From Hymenobacter lucidus (GTDB lineage: Bacteria; Bacteroidota; Bacteroidia; Cytophagales; Hymenobacteraceae), in contig NZ_JAJADR010000005.1 of assembly GCF_020447265.1 (NCBI RefSeq), positions 124,001 through 188,000 of the forward strand: a stretch of DNA of 64,000 bases, given 5' to 3'. This document shows positions 1-9,160 of this stretch, piece by piece. Position numbers and translations under genes: made by a program. Every line of letters begins with the position of its first letter. Within the stretch, counting starts at the first letter, position 1. The notes under the pieces are model-generated. The model did no database searches and was not told the origin of the DNA. It saw nothing but the letters and a program-made list of their open reading frames with translations.

Positions 1-57
1 AGACGTCACCTGACGCTCTAAGCGGTCTAATTGGGCAAGTTGCTTGGATGAGGCCAT
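1..57 (-). CDS. Partial gene, probable short coiled-coil protein downstream of pheT
   Basis: Read on the minus strand, an ATG at 57 opens a frame that stays open to the window edge. Nineteen residues are visible (starting MASSKQLAQL), rich in Gln, Leu, Glu and Arg with heptad-like spacing. In many Bacteroidota the gene after pheT encodes a short coiled-coil protein, followed by zapA of the cell-division apparatus. The position and composition fit that, but 19 residues cannot establish identity. Confidence 0.45.
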   Translation of the reverse strand, partial: MASSKQLAQLDRLERQVTS

Positions 58-209
58 CGAAAAAGAAATATTTTGGAGGCTAATGTAAGACGAAGTTACC
101 TGCTCTGGTGCTTCGCAGTTAAAGTTGCGCTTTAACTTCCGTCAGCCAACGGCTCTTAACACCAAAATACGCCGGTGAGTTTACAATTGGCGTCTTCTGC
201 GAAAAGCAA

Positions 210-295
210 TCATGCTGAGCTTGGCGAAGCATCTCTATTGCAAGAGTAAAACTAATTACCACTGCGGTAGAGATGCTTCGCCAAGCTCAGCATGA
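210..295. repeat. Dispersed palindrome, family 1, full copy
   Basis: The arms at 210-236 and 269-295 are perfect 27-bp reverse complements around a 32-bp loop. The arm contains CATGCTGAGCTTGGCGAAGC. Related full or half copies occur at 58035-58130, 52935-52970, 53398-53432 and 43259-43292. It lies just past the pheT stop, so its transcript could fold at the 3' end of that message, although no clear T-run follows on the minus strand. Confidence 0.85.
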
Positions 296-312
296 CGTGC
301 TGTTTAACCGTT

Positions 313-2748
313 CTACTTACGAATCAGGGCGCCGGCCTGCTTCTCGAACTGGCCGATGAGGCGCTGCATTACGCCATCAATGGCCTGTTCGGTGAGGGTT
401 TGGGTCGGGTCTTGGAGCGAGAAGCTAACGGAGTACGACTTCTTGCCCGCGCCCAGGTTTTCGCCTTCGTACACGTCGAACACATTCACGCTTTGCAGCA
501 GCTTTTTCTCGGTGCGCTGGGCAATCTGACGAAGCTGGTCGAAGGTCACGGTACGGTCGACGACGAGCGACAGGTCGCGGCGCACCTCGGGAAACTTAGC
601 TAGCTCCTTGGCGGTGAGCGTGTTCTTGTACTTCTTCATCAGGAAGTCCCAGTCGAGCTCGGCGTACCACACGGGCTGGCTCACATCCATCCGTTTCAGA
701 ATAGCCGGCGACACGGCCCCGAGGTGCGCTACCGGCTGGTTCTGGGCCAATAACGTGAGGCCGCCGGCCAGATACGGGTGTTGCACCGGCTGGGAAGCGG
801 GCTGGGCAAAGCCGAAGGAAGCCAGCACCTGCTGCACGGCGGCAGCCAGCTGGTGGAAGGTGGTTTTGTCGGACTTCTGCTGCCAGGTTTCGGCGGCGGT
901 ATTGCCGCTCAGGAAGATGACGAGCTTGTTCTTCTCGACATACTTGCCCTCGGCCTCGCGGTGGTAGGTTTTGCCGAACTCGTAGAGCTTCAGGTCGCGC
1001 TGGCGGCGGTTGACATTGTAGCGGATGATTTCCAGGCCCGAATGCAGCAACGTGGGGCGCATTACGTTGAGGTCGGCGCTGTTAAAGTTGAGCACCGGCA
1101 CCAGCGTTTCATCCTTCTCCCCTTCTTTTTCGAAGTAGAGCGAGTTGGTCAGGGAGTTGGTAATGATTTCCGAGAAGCCCTGGCCGCTGAGCAGGCGGGC
1201 CGTGTTCTGGCGCAGCACCTCGGGGTCGGGGTTGGGGAACTTAGCCAGGTAAGAGGCCGAGTTGTGGGGCCGTAGTGCCACGTGGTTGTAGCCGTAGATG
1301 CGCAGGATTTCCTCGATGACGTCGGCCTCGCGCGTTACATCCACCTTGTGAGGCGGCACGCTCAAAATCCATTCGGCGTGGCCGGCGGCATCCTGGCTTT
1401 CCTCACTGATGAGGATGTCGAGGTCGGTTAGGATCTGGCGGATTCGCTCAGGGGCAATGAACTGCCCTACCAGCCGCTCGACGCGGGGCAGGCGCAAGCG
1501 CACGGGCGTGTGGCTGATGGGCGCTGGGTACTCATCCACGATGGGGGCGGCAATGGTAGCGCCGGCCACTTCCTGGAGCAGCAGCGCCGCGCGCTTCAGG
1601 GCTACGGGCACCATGTGGGGGTCGGTGCCCCGCTCGAAGCGGAACGACGCGTCGGTTTTGAGCTGGTGCACTTGGGCGCTTTTGCGCACGGCCGCCGGCT
1701 GGAAGTAGGCACTTTCCAGGAACACGCGGGTGGTAGCGTCCGACACGCCCGAGGTTTTGCCCCCGAACACACCGGCCAGGGCCATCGGCGCGCCGTTGGC
1801 ATCGGCAATAATCAGGTCGGCTGCTTTCAGTGTCCGCTCGGTACCGTCGAGAGTGGTGAACTTCTCCCCTTCCGCGGCCCGCTTCACGATGATTTTATTA
1901 CCCGTAATCTGGTCGGCGTCGAAGGCGTGCAGGGGCTGCCCCAGCTCGTGCAACACGAAGTTGGTGACGTCCACCACGTTGTTGATGGGCGACAACCCGA
2001 TGCTGCGCAGGCGGCGCTGCAGCCACTCCGGCGACGGGCCCACTTTCACATTCTCCAGCAACAAACCAGCGTAGCGCGGGTTGGCCTCGGTGTCCTGAAT
2101 TTCCACGGCAATGTTCTGCACAGCCGTAGCCGGGGCGTGGAACTGGCTGATATCGGGCAGCTGGCAGGGCTGGCGCAGCAGAGCGCGCAGCTCCCGGGCC
2201 ACGCCATAGTGTGAGGCGGCGTCGGCGCGGTTGGGCGTCAGGCCGATTTCGTACACCGAGTCGGAACCCAGGCCGAAGTAGTCGGCGGCGGGGGTGCCGT
2301 TGGGCAGCGCGGTATCCAGCTCCATGATGCCGGCGTGCGAGGTACCCAAACCGATTTCATCCTCGGCGCAAATCATGCCTTCGGAAGCGGCGCCGCGAAT
2401 CTTGGACTTCTTGATTTTGAACGGCTCTCCCTGGGCCGGGTACAGCATGGCGCCTTCCAGGGCTACTACTACTTTGAGGCCGGCGCGCACGTTGGCCGCG
2501 CCGCACACAATCTGGCGGGGCGTACCGTCGCCGACGTCCACGGTGGTGAGGCTGAGCTTATCGGCGTCGGGGTGTTTTTCGCAGGTGAGCACCGTGCCCA
2601 GCACTAGGCCGCGCAGGCCGCCGGGGATGCTTTCGAGCTCCTCAATGCCCTCTACTTCCAGACCGGAGCCGGTGAGCAGCTGGCCGAGTTCCACGGCGGG
2701 TTTATCGGTCGGAATCAGGGTGCGGAGCCAGTCGAGGGATATTTTCAT
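313..2748 (-). CDS. pheT: Phenylalanine--tRNA ligase beta subunit
   Basis: PheT forms the alpha2-beta2 cytoplasmic enzyme that charges tRNA-Phe with phenylalanine. The 811 residues match the usual length of about 800. Visible domains in order: an OB-fold tRNA-binding domain at about 40-150 (with EKHPDADKLS), the B3/B4 editing domain at about 215-390 (LHAFDADQI), a B5 domain at about 415-490, the catalytic-like core, and a C-terminal anticodon-binding FDX domain at about 715-810 (FPEVRRDLSLVVD). The ATG at 2748 starts directly at the conserved MKISLDWL. pheS is not adjacent, as is common in Bacteroidota. Confidence 0.97.
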   Translation of the reverse strand: MKISLDWLRTLIPTDKPAVELGQLLTGSGLEVEGIEELESIPGGLRGLVLGTVLTCEKHPDADKLSLTTVDVGDGTPRQIVCGAANVRAGLKVVVALEGAMLYPAQGEPFKIKKSKIRGAASEGMICAEDEIGLGTSHAGIMELDTALPNGTPAADYFGLGSDSVYEIGLTPNRADAASHYGVARELRALLRQPCQLPDISQFHAPATAVQNIAVEIQDTEANPRYAGLLLENVKVGPSPEWLQRRLRSIGLSPINNVVDVTNFVLHELGQPLHAFDADQITGNKIIVKRAAEGEKFTTLDGTERTLKAADLIIADANGAPMALAGVFGGKTSGVSDATTRVFLESAYFQPAAVRKSAQVHQLKTDASFRFERGTDPHMVPVALKRAALLLQEVAGATIAAPIVDEYPAPISHTPVRLRLPRVERLVGQFIAPERIRQILTDLDILISEESQDAAGHAEWILSVPPHKVDVTREADVIEEILRIYGYNHVALRPHNSASYLAKFPNPDPEVLRQNTARLLSGQGFSEIITNSLTNSLYFEKEGEKDETLVPVLNFNSADLNVMRPTLLHSGLEIIRYNVNRRQRDLKLYEFGKTYHREAEGKYVEKNKLVIFLSGNTAAETWQQKSDKTTFHQLAAAVQQVLASFGFAQPASQPVQHPYLAGGLTLLAQNQPVAHLGAVSPAILKRMDVSQPVWYAELDWDFLMKKYKNTLTAKELAKFPEVRRDLSLVVDRTVTFDQLRQIAQRTEKKLLQSVNVFDVYEGENLGAGKKSYSVSFSLQDPTQTLTEQAIDGVMQRLIGQFEKQAGALIRK

Positions 2749-2866
2749 CTTGGTTGTTGATTGCGGATAGCTGCTTGCTGACTACTGGCGCTTGTTGAAT
2801 AATCAACCATCAGCAATCAACTGCTTCGGGGGGCAAAGGTACGGATTCGGGAAAAGCGGCGAAAAG

Positions 2867-3517
2867 CTAGTGTGAATGACCGGTGTGGTCTATTTCCGGA
2901 AAGCTTTTCTCGCCGGCCGGCACGGGCACTGCCAGGCGGTTGTCAGCCGGCGGCACGGGGCAGGCATACTCGTTGTTGTAAGCACAAAACGGGTTGTAGG
3001 CCGCGTTGAAGTCGAGCACCACTTCCTTGTCGGTAGCGGCCGGCAGGGCCACGTCGAGGTAGCGGCCCCCGCCGTAGGTATCGAAGCCGTTGGTTTTATC
3101 GGTGAAGGGCACAAACAGCTCGGGTTGGTCATCGTCGGCCTCGTCTACTTTCAGAAACAACACCAGCTGCTGGGGCTGCTGATTGAGCTCGAACGAGGCT
3201 TTGCCCCAGCGCAGGTACTTGTCGGCCTTGCCATCGGTGAGCTGCATCCGCACGGTATCGGGGGTGGCAAAATGTTCCAGCTTGGCCGTTACGCGAAATG
3301 CTTTATCGGGCACGAAGTAGCGCAGCGAGTCGAAATGGTCGCGCTGCTCGGCGTTCAGGGGCGAGTCTTTGGCACGGCGGAAGGAATTGTTTTTCTCGGT
3401 CCGGGCCTTCAGAATGCCGGTGGCGTACTGGTCGTGGCCCAGCACCAGCTCCTGCACGAAATAGCCGATGACAAGCAGCAGGCCGAGAGCAATGAAGATT
3501 TTGGGATTGATGCGCAT
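2867..3517 (-). CDS. DUF1684 family membrane-anchored protein
   Basis: The 216-residue product starts at the ATG at 3517 (MRINPKIFIALGLLLVIGYF), giving one N-terminal membrane segment. A longer upstream frame exists but would add a 51-residue Ser/Thr-rich stretch overlapping radC. The C-terminal half carries the DUF1684 signature: YNPFCAYN, then CPVPPADN and VPAGEK. Family members are predicted periplasmic or secreted with no established reaction. The protein ends in HTGHSH. It follows radC by 37 bp on the same strand and may be cotranscribed. Confidence 0.85.
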   Translation of the reverse strand: MRINPKIFIALGLLLVIGYFVQELVLGHDQYATGILKARTEKNNSFRRAKDSPLNAEQRDHFDSLRYFVPDKAFRVTAKLEHFATPDTVRMQLTDGKADKYLRWGKASFELNQQPQQLVLFLKVDEADDDQPELFVPFTDKTNGFDTYGGGRYLDVALPAATDKEVVLDFNAAYNPFCAYNNEYACPVPPADNRLAVPVPAGEKSFPEIDHTGHSH

Positions 3518-3554
3518 AAGTAGCGCAAAGGTAACACCCCGGGCCGGGCCAAGG

Positions 3555-4298
3555 CTACAGGATATTCTCGTCGGCGAAGCTGTAGTAGCCGTGGTCGGTG
3601 TAGATGAGGTGGTCGAGGATGGGCAAATCCAGAAACTGGCCGCCTTCCTTGAGCTTGCGGGTAAGGGCAATATCGGCGGCCGAGGGCTGGCGGTTGCCGC
3701 TGGGGTGGTTGTGCACCAGGATGACGCTGCTGGCCAGCTGCTCCAGGGCTTCCTTGAAAATCATCTTGGGGTCGGCTACGGTGCCGGCCACGCCGCCGCT
3801 GCTCACGCTGGTTTTGCGCATCACCACGTTGGCCCGGTTCAGCAAAATCACCCAGAACTCCTCGTGGGGCAAGTCCTGCAGGTTGGGGCGCACCAGGTTG
3901 TAGATATCGAGCGAGCAGGTGATGGTGGTGCGGGCCGCAGCGGCCGTTTCCTTGCGCCGCCGGCCCAGCTCCAGCGCCGCCACAATGGTAATGGCTTTGG
4001 CCTCGCCGATGCCTTTATGGCGCATCAGGTCTTTGATGGACAGGCGGGCCAGCTCGTTTAAATCATTTTTGACGGCCGCCAGAATCAGCTTGGCCACATC
4101 CACGGCCGAGAGCTTGGCCGTGCCCGAGCCCAGCAGAATAGCCATCAGCTCGGCGTCGGAAAGCGCGGTACGGCCCTTTTGCATGAGCTTTTCGCGAGGC
4201 CGGTCTTCCTCGGCCCAACTCTTGATGCTGAAGCTGGCTGGGGTCTGGTAGAGTACGGGCGTAATTGATTGATCGGACAGATTGTCAAACGTTTCCAT
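3555..4298 (-). CDS. radC: RadC family JAB-domain protein
   Basis: The 247-residue protein has an N-terminal helix-hairpin-helix region at about 40-110 (LSDAELMAILLGSG, HKGIGEAKA) and a C-terminal JAMM/MPN domain. The metal-binding HNHPSG motif and downstream Asp (AADIALT) are intact. The family was named for DNA repair, but its biochemical role is unresolved. Some members act in anti-invader or recombination contexts, and nothing nearby indicates that here. The length is typical of chromosomal RadC. Confidence 0.95.
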   Translation of the reverse strand: METFDNLSDQSITPVLYQTPASFSIKSWAEEDRPREKLMQKGRTALSDAELMAILLGSGTAKLSAVDVAKLILAAVKNDLNELARLSIKDLMRHKGIGEAKAITIVAALELGRRRKETAAAARTTITCSLDIYNLVRPNLQDLPHEEFWVILLNRANVVMRKTSVSSGGVAGTVADPKMIFKEALEQLASSVILVHNHPSGNRQPSAADIALTRKLKEGGQFLDLPILDHLIYTDHGYYSFADENIL

Positions 4299-4412
4299 CT
4301 GGTATTGGTGTTGTAGGGCGTAACGGATAAAGTATAACCGGGCGTAATTCGTCTGGTAAAGTAGTCAGCGGCGGCCAAACCTTATGCCTGCCGCCGAAGT
4401 TCCCCCCTACCT

Positions 4413-5672
4413 ATGAATAGAATCATCACCAGCGCGCTGTTTGTCGTGCTTTTGTTAGGCGTCGATTGGTACGTATTTCAGGCCGTGCGCACCGTTAGCC
4501 AGGGTGCTTCAGCCGCCACGCAGCGCTTCATTGCGGCCGGCTACTGGCTACTCACCGTTATTTCTTTGCTCGGCATTCTCTGGATGGCCGTATCACGCGG
4601 CACGCCGCCCACGCTGCTGCGCACCTACCTCACCAGCGCCATTATGGTGCTGTTCGTGTCGAAATTCGTGGTGGTGCTGTTTCTGCTCGTCGATGATGCC
4701 GGCCGCCTCGTGCGCTTCATTGCCTCCAAGTTTGGCGCCCAGCCCGACCCGCTCGGCGACGGTAGCCGGGGCATTTCGCGCAGCCAGTTCATCAACCGGC
4801 TGGCTTTGCTGGCGGGTGGCATTCCCTTCGCGGCCCTCATCTGGGGCATGGTGAAGGGCGCTACCGATTACCAGGTGAAAAACGTGGTGCTCAAATTCCC
4901 GAACCTGCCCGCTTCCTTCGACGGCTTCAAGCTGCTCCAGATTTCGGATTTGCACACCGGCAGCTTCAACGCCAACCCCGAGCCACTGCACCGTGCCGTA
5001 GCCCTGATCAACAAGCAACAGGCCGACCTAGTGTTCATGACCGGCGACTTGGTTAATAACATTGCCACCGAGGTAGAGCCCCACATTGAAGCCCTGGCCG
5101 GCATTCAGTCGAAGCTCCCGATTTACTCGGTGCTGGGCAACCATGACTACGCCGACTACGTGGACTGGAGCGAGCTGGGCGGTGCGGCCGCCAAGAAGGC
5201 CAACCTGGACCGGCTGAAAAACAACCACGCCAAAATCGGGTGGAAGTTGCTGCTCGACGAAAGCCACACTATTGAGCGGGGCGGCGAGAAAATAGCCGTG
5301 CTGGGCGTGCAGAACTGGGGTGCCCAGATGCGCTTCCCCAAGTACGGCAACCTGGCCCAGGCCCACGCCGCCAGCGGCGACGCACCCTTCAAAATCCTGC
5401 TCAGCCACGACCCGTCGCACTGGGAAGCGCAGGTGCTCAACTACCCCGACATCGACCTTACGCTCTCGGGCCACACCCACGGCATGCAGTTTGGCGTCAA
5501 CCTGTCGTTTCTGAAATGGAGCCCGGTGCAATACGTATATAAGCAGTGGGCTGGCCTTTACAATAAAGGCAAACAGTACTTGTACGTAAATACCGGACTG
5601 GGCTTTATTGGGTATCCAGGCCGCGTGGGTTTTTTACCGGAAATAACTGTCTTTGAATTACGCCGCGCGTAA
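4413..5672 (+). CDS. Membrane-anchored metallophosphoesterase (YkuE-like)
   Basis: The 419-residue protein has an N-terminal half with about four hydrophobic segments (residues 1-150) and a C-terminal calcineurin-like phosphoesterase domain. Metal-binding motifs are complete: SDLHTG near 178-183, GDLVNN, GNHDYADY, a later SHDP and SGHTHG near 352-357. The topology places the catalytic domain next to the membrane. Related proteins act on phospholipids or UDP-diacylglucosamine-type substrates, but the substrate here cannot be read from sequence. It is transcribed divergently from radC across a 114-bp gap and ends before a strong terminator. Confidence 0.9.
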   Translation: MNRIITSALFVVLLLGVDWYVFQAVRTVSQGASAATQRFIAAGYWLLTVISLLGILWMAVSRGTPPTLLRTYLTSAIMVLFVSKFVVVLFLLVDDAGRLVRFIASKFGAQPDPLGDGSRGISRSQFINRLALLAGGIPFAALIWGMVKGATDYQVKNVVLKFPNLPASFDGFKLLQISDLHTGSFNANPEPLHRAVALINKQQADLVFMTGDLVNNIATEVEPHIEALAGIQSKLPIYSVLGNHDYADYVDWSELGGAAAKKANLDRLKNNHAKIGWKLLLDESHTIERGGEKIAVLGVQNWGAQMRFPKYGNLAQAHAASGDAPFKILLSHDPSHWEAQVLNYPDIDLTLSGHTHGMQFGVNLSFLKWSPVQYVYKQWAGLYNKGKQYLYVNTGLGFIGYPGRVGFLPEITVFELRRA

Positions 5673-5695
5673 AAGCGGCAATTTATTTAGCGCTG

Positions 5696-5730
5696 AAAAA
5701 GCGGCTGGTAATTCTACCGGCCGCTTTTTT
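5696..5730 (+). terminator. Rho-independent terminator after the phosphoesterase gene
   Basis: A roughly 15-bp stem (AAAAAGCGGCTGGTA pairing with TACCGGCCGCTTTTT, one G-U pair) with a 4-5 nt loop is followed by T-residues. It lies 24 bp after the stop codon. Confidence 0.85.
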
Positions 5731-5824
5731 ATTTACAATTCCAACCAAAAGTAACCGAGCTATTTAGCAGCGCGTATACGGTCCAGTTAATTTCCGATTC
5801 CTCTCTCACAACCTACCCTTGAAT

Positions 5825-6481
5825 ATGAAAAAGTCACTCCTGCTGTTGTCGTGTGCCGCGGCATTCACAATGGCTTCCTGCTCGCAGGAAAAGACGACCA
5901 CCGATACCACCACAACCGTAACCACCGACGCTGCTGACGGCACGGCCATGAACACCAGCGACATGGACGCCCAGTACCGGACCCGCGCCAACACCATTGC
6001 TACCAAAATGGCCTCGGACATGAAAATCGAGGATACGGCCACGGTTTCGCGCGTGCGCATGGCCTACTACAACCGCGCCCGCCGTATGGGTGAGCTGCGT
6101 AATCAATACACCTCCGACACCACCGGCATGGCCGCCGCCATGCGGGAAGCCAGCATGGAAACCGACACCGAATTCAAGTCGATTTTCACCGAGCCCACGC
6201 AGTACCAGGCCTACGAAACCAACCGCTCGACCTACGATGAGTCGAACTACATGGACGACAACTCGGCCATGTCGTCCAACTCAGACATGAGCACTTCGAC
6301 GGATATGAGCACCACCACGACTACCGATAACTCGGCCATGTCGACCGACAATTCGACGGCGGGTAGTACGCAGGTCGAAAAGCTGAAAGCCAAAGCCAGT
6401 GACGGCAGCAAGCTGAAAGTGAAAGAAGACGGCAAGGTGAAAACCAAAGATGCCGACGGCAACAAAACCAAAACCGAATAA
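5825..6481 (+). CDS. Thr/Ser/Met-rich lipoprotein with Lys-rich tail
   Basis: The product is 218 residues from the ATG at 5825; a TTG two codons upstream is also in frame. It begins with a lipoprotein signal (MKKSLLLLSC, lipobox MASC, lipidated Cys19). A Thr-rich linker leads into a helical region at about 48-135 rich in Met, Arg and Glu. A Ser/Asp/Met/Thr repeat at about 138-180 (SAMSS, DMSTS, SAMSTDNS) follows, then a Lys-rich tail ending KTKDADGNKTKTE. No family was recognised. The tail resembles that of the secreted protein at 9221-9712. It stands alone between two terminators. Confidence 0.8.
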   Translation: MKKSLLLLSCAAAFTMASCSQEKTTTDTTTTVTTDAADGTAMNTSDMDAQYRTRANTIATKMASDMKIEDTATVSRVRMAYYNRARRMGELRNQYTSDTTGMAAAMREASMETDTEFKSIFTEPTQYQAYETNRSTYDESNYMDDNSAMSSNSDMSTSTDMSTTTTTDNSAMSTDNSTAGSTQVEKLKAKASDGSKLKVKEDGKVKTKDADGNKTKTE

Positions 6482-6504
6482 CCCGGTTGGTTTTAGCCCC
6501 GCAG

Positions 6505-6538
6505 AAAAGAGCCCGGTCAGCCAGACCGGGCTCTTTTT
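6505..6538 (+). terminator. Rho-independent terminator
   Basis: A perfect 14-bp stem (AAAAGAGCCCGGTC / GACCGGGCTCTTTT) with a 5-nt loop and trailing T-run lies 24 bp past the lipoprotein stop. Confidence 0.92.
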
Positions 6539-6731
6539 CTTGTAGTAAGGCCGACGCGGCACAGGGTTGCAGAAACCGGGAAATAGGCCGGCATCATGTA
6601 ATCATCATGGGGTAACGCGCACCTTTGTGGCAGTTTTTTCGTTGTTTCGGCGCTTGTGGCTGCAACGTGGGGTACTCGTTTTGGCTCAGTAGTTGGCTAC
6701 CTTGCCGGTGGCCAGTATTTAGTTTTGTTTC

Positions 6732-7403
6732 GTGACGGATTTGGTTCGAGTAGGTAAGCGTATACTTTCAGCGCGGATATTGTTTCTGCTGACCGGCCTG
6801 CTGCTGTGGGCAGGTGGCACCTTGGCGCAGGTGCGCGTGAGCGGCACCATTTCCGGAGCGAAAGACCGGAAGGCTATTGCCGGCGCGGCAGTTTTCGTGC
6901 AGGGCACCAACCGCGGCACCGTAGCCAACAACGAGGGCGACTTCAGCATTACCGTCTCCAATACCGATACGCTGCTGTTCCGGGCCGTGGGTTTCAAACC
7001 CCAGCGCCTGCCCCTCGACCGTACCGGCCTGAACCAGATTATCGTGCAGATTTACATGGTGCGCGACAGTATTCAGCTCGGCGAGGTGCGCATTCAGGAA
7101 GGCCGGCCCGACCGTGCCGATATCAACCGGGCCTTGCGCAACGTGCGCCGACCCACGCCGCCACCCAACGCCGTGCGCCGCCCGCCACCGCCCAAGCCCC
7201 TGTTTCCGGTCGATACCATCGCGCCCCGCGCCCCCGTCCCAACCCTGGCCAGCCCCATCAGCCTGATCTACGACCAGTTTTCGCGCGAAGGCCAGCAGCG
7301 GCGCAAAATGGAAGAAATCCAGGCCCAGCAGAAAGCCATTCAAGCCGAAAAAGAGCGCCAGAAGTACAACAAGAACTTTAAGGACAACACCGGCTACGAG
7401 TGA
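6732..7403 (+). CDS. Secreted protein with CarboxypepD_reg-like domain
   Basis: The 223-residue product starts at a GTG at 6732; no in-frame ATG precedes the signal peptide. The signal peptide (ILFLLTGLLLWAGGTLAQ) gives likely cleavage after LAQ. Residues about 35-115 form a beta-sandwich regulatory-like domain (GTISGAKDRKAIAGAAVFVQ, GDFSITV, LLFRAVGF), as found at the N-terminus of TonB receptors and in free-standing Bacteroidota surface proteins. A Pro-rich linker (about 145-160) and a charged Gln/Lys/Glu helix complete it. There is no TonB-dependent barrel, so it is not a truncated receptor by length alone. Function is unknown. Confidence 0.75.
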   Translation: MTDLVRVGKRILSARILFLLTGLLLWAGGTLAQVRVSGTISGAKDRKAIAGAAVFVQGTNRGTVANNEGDFSITVSNTDTLLFRAVGFKPQRLPLDRTGLNQIIVQIYMVRDSIQLGEVRIQEGRPDRADINRALRNVRRPTPPPNAVRRPPPPKPLFPVDTIAPRAPVPTLASPISLIYDQFSREGQQRRKMEEIQAQQKAIQAEKERQKYNKNFKDNTGYE

Positions 7404-7450
7404 TTAATGTGCTAATGCAGGGAATGTGCTCAAGTGCTGATGCTCAACGT

Positions 7451-7603
7451 GTCATTGCAAGTTTGCGCAACAATCCATCCTATGCGCAGGTAGTCCTGCT
7501 CTTTTACCAGAAAGCCCTTTCCTGTTGTTACGAGAAAGGGCTTTTTAATTTAGAGGGCTGAGCACATTTCAGAGGACGGATTGCTGCGCAAACTTGCAAT
7601 GAC
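7451..7603. repeat. Dispersed palindrome, family 2, enclosing a terminator
   Basis: The arms at 7451-7481 and 7573-7603 are 31-bp reverse complements with two mismatches; the left arm begins GTCATTGCAAGTTTGCGCAA. The loop contains an independent terminator hairpin at 7511-7545. This repeat belongs to the widespread GTCATTGC...CAATCC type of bacterial intergenic repeat, here in the gap between the regulatory-domain gene and uvsE. Confidence 0.85.
7511..7545 (+). terminator. Terminator inside the family 2 palindrome
   Basis: The stem AAAGCCCTTTC / GAAAGGGCTTT has a 12-nt loop and ends in TTTTTAATTT. It would end the transcript of the gene at 6732-7403. Confidence 0.8.
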
Positions 7604-7649
7604 AGGCGTTCCTCACAACTTCACCTTTGTCTCCGCGTAAACCCGGAGT

Positions 7650-8564
7650 ATGAAAATTGGGTATCCCTGCGTGAATGAAAGCCTCGACTGCACGTCGGGG
7701 GCCACGTTTCGACTGGCTTCGTATTCGGATGAGCGTGTTGAGCTGGCGGTAGCAGCTAACCTACAGTGCTTGCAGCGCATTCTGGAGTATAACGTAACCA
7801 ACGGGCTGCGTTTCTTCCGAATTGGCTCCAGCATCGTGCCTTTTGGCTCCCACCCCATCAACACCTTTCCGTGGCAGACGCGCTTTGCCGCCGAGTTTCA
7901 GGCCATTGGCGACTATGTGAAGGCGCAGCAGATGCGCATCTCGTTTCACCCCGACCAGTTCGTGGTGCTCAACTCGCCCAGTACCGATATTGTGCAGCGT
8001 AGCATTGCCGAGTTGGTCTACCAGGGCTCCATGCTTGATCTAATGGGCCTGGATTCTACCGCTAAGCTCCAGATTCACGTTGGGGGCCTGTATGGCGACC
8101 GGGACCTGGCCATCAGCCGCTTTATTGCCACCTACCAGGAATTGCCCGAGGCGGTGCGCCGCCGGCTGGTTATCGAAAACGACGACCGGCTGTTCAGCCT
8201 GCGCGACTGTCTGCGGGTGCACGAGGCCGTAGGTATTCCGATTCTGTTCGATAATTTCCACCACGAGTGCCTCAACCACGGCGAGCCGATGGCCGAAGCC
8301 CTACGACTAGCCGCTGGTACCTGGCATCCCGAGCGTGATGGAGTACTGATGATGGATTACAGTTCGCAGCAACTGGGCGAGCGGAAAGGTAAGCACACCA
8401 GCACGCTGGAAGAAGACCTGTTCCGCGAGTTCCTGACCCACCTGCACGGCCTCGACGTGGATATTATGCTCGAAATAAAGGACAAGGAGGCCAGTGCCTG
8501 CCGCGCCGTGAGCGTGCTGCGCGAACTACAGCTGGTAGCCGCCGAAACCACTGCTTTGTCTTAG
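7650..8564 (+). CDS. uvsE: UV DNA damage endonuclease
   Basis: UvsE (UVDE) nicks DNA 5' to UV photoproducts and other lesions, starting an alternative excision repair pathway. The 304-residue TIM-barrel protein carries the family hallmarks: an N-terminal IGYPCVN, RFFRIGSSIVP, the metal-site run SFHPDQFVVL, HVGGLYGD, ENDDR and FDNFHHECLN. The ATG at 7650 places IGYPC at residue 3, as in other members. UvsE is scattered among bacteria and fits the radiation tolerance reported for many Hymenobacter. The small gene at 8599 follows by 34 bp. Confidence 0.95.
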   Translation: MKIGYPCVNESLDCTSGATFRLASYSDERVELAVAANLQCLQRILEYNVTNGLRFFRIGSSIVPFGSHPINTFPWQTRFAAEFQAIGDYVKAQQMRISFHPDQFVVLNSPSTDIVQRSIAELVYQGSMLDLMGLDSTAKLQIHVGGLYGDRDLAISRFIATYQELPEAVRRRLVIENDDRLFSLRDCLRVHEAVGIPILFDNFHHECLNHGEPMAEALRLAAGTWHPERDGVLMMDYSSQQLGERKGKHTSTLEEDLFREFLTHLHGLDVDIMLEIKDKEASACRAVSVLRELQLVAAETTALS

Positions 8565-8598
8565 TATCTGTTTCTTTTCACTTCTTGCCCATCCTTAC

Positions 8599-8955
8599 AT
8601 GGCTACCGAAACCCTGCCCCAAAACCATCTTGCCACGACTATTGAGGCCCTGAAAAAAGGCCTCACCAACATACCCATCAGTGCTGCTATGGACAATACC
8701 GAAGCCTGGCAGCAGGAGTTTCTGCGCAGCGGCACCCCAGAGCTACAGGACATTGCCCGCGAAATAGGCACGCTGCAGTCGTTACTTACCGCTCCCAAGC
8801 TCAACGGCCCGGCCCTGGGCCGTACCCTGAGCCTGCTGGGCTCTCAGACTACCCAGTTTGCCTTTCAGGCCCCGGCCGAGCAGCAAGGCGACATCCGCTC
8901 CATCGGCGACCTGCTACTGCGTCTGGGTTCGGAGCTGCAGCAGCAGCCAGCCTAA
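8599..8955 (+). CDS. Small hypothetical protein
   Basis: This is a 118-residue soluble, mostly helical protein with no signal peptide and no recognised family. It has normal codon usage, an ATG start, and its own terminator 20 bp downstream. Its position 34 bp after uvsE suggests cotranscription, but nothing in the sequence ties it to repair. The composition (Leu, Gln, Ala, Thr) suggests a compact helical bundle. Confidence 0.7.
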   Translation: MATETLPQNHLATTIEALKKGLTNIPISAAMDNTEAWQQEFLRSGTPELQDIAREIGTLQSLLTAPKLNGPALGRTLSLLGSQTTQFAFQAPAEQQGDIRSIGDLLLRLGSELQQQPA

Positions 8956-8976
8956 AAGGCGCCACTAGACGATAAT

Positions 8977-9017
8977 AAAAAAGGCTCATCTGGGTAATAC
9001 CGACGGGCCTTTTTTTA
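8977..9017 (+). terminator. Terminator after the uvsE pair
   Basis: An A-tract, GGC stem and opposing GCC plus seven Ts (AAAAAAGGC...GGCCTTTTTTT) enclose a loop of about 20 nt. It is weaker than the others but well placed. Confidence 0.6.
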
Positions 9018-9160
9018 TGTCTGTAATAACTGCTATCTACCTTGTAAGCAATTAGCTTTTCTATTTTAATTCTGCTAATCATAATAGGCTCTTAATTGGC
9101 AAGAATCAATTGTAATTACGTCGGATAACAGGAGAATAAAAATCGGGCAAACCAGGCACA

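Noticed and set aside
2757..2821. Inverted GTTGATTGC / GCAATCAAC upstream of pheT
   Set aside because: A 9-bp stem with a 47-nt loop, no T-run and no anti-terminator partner; too weak to call a T-box or attenuator.
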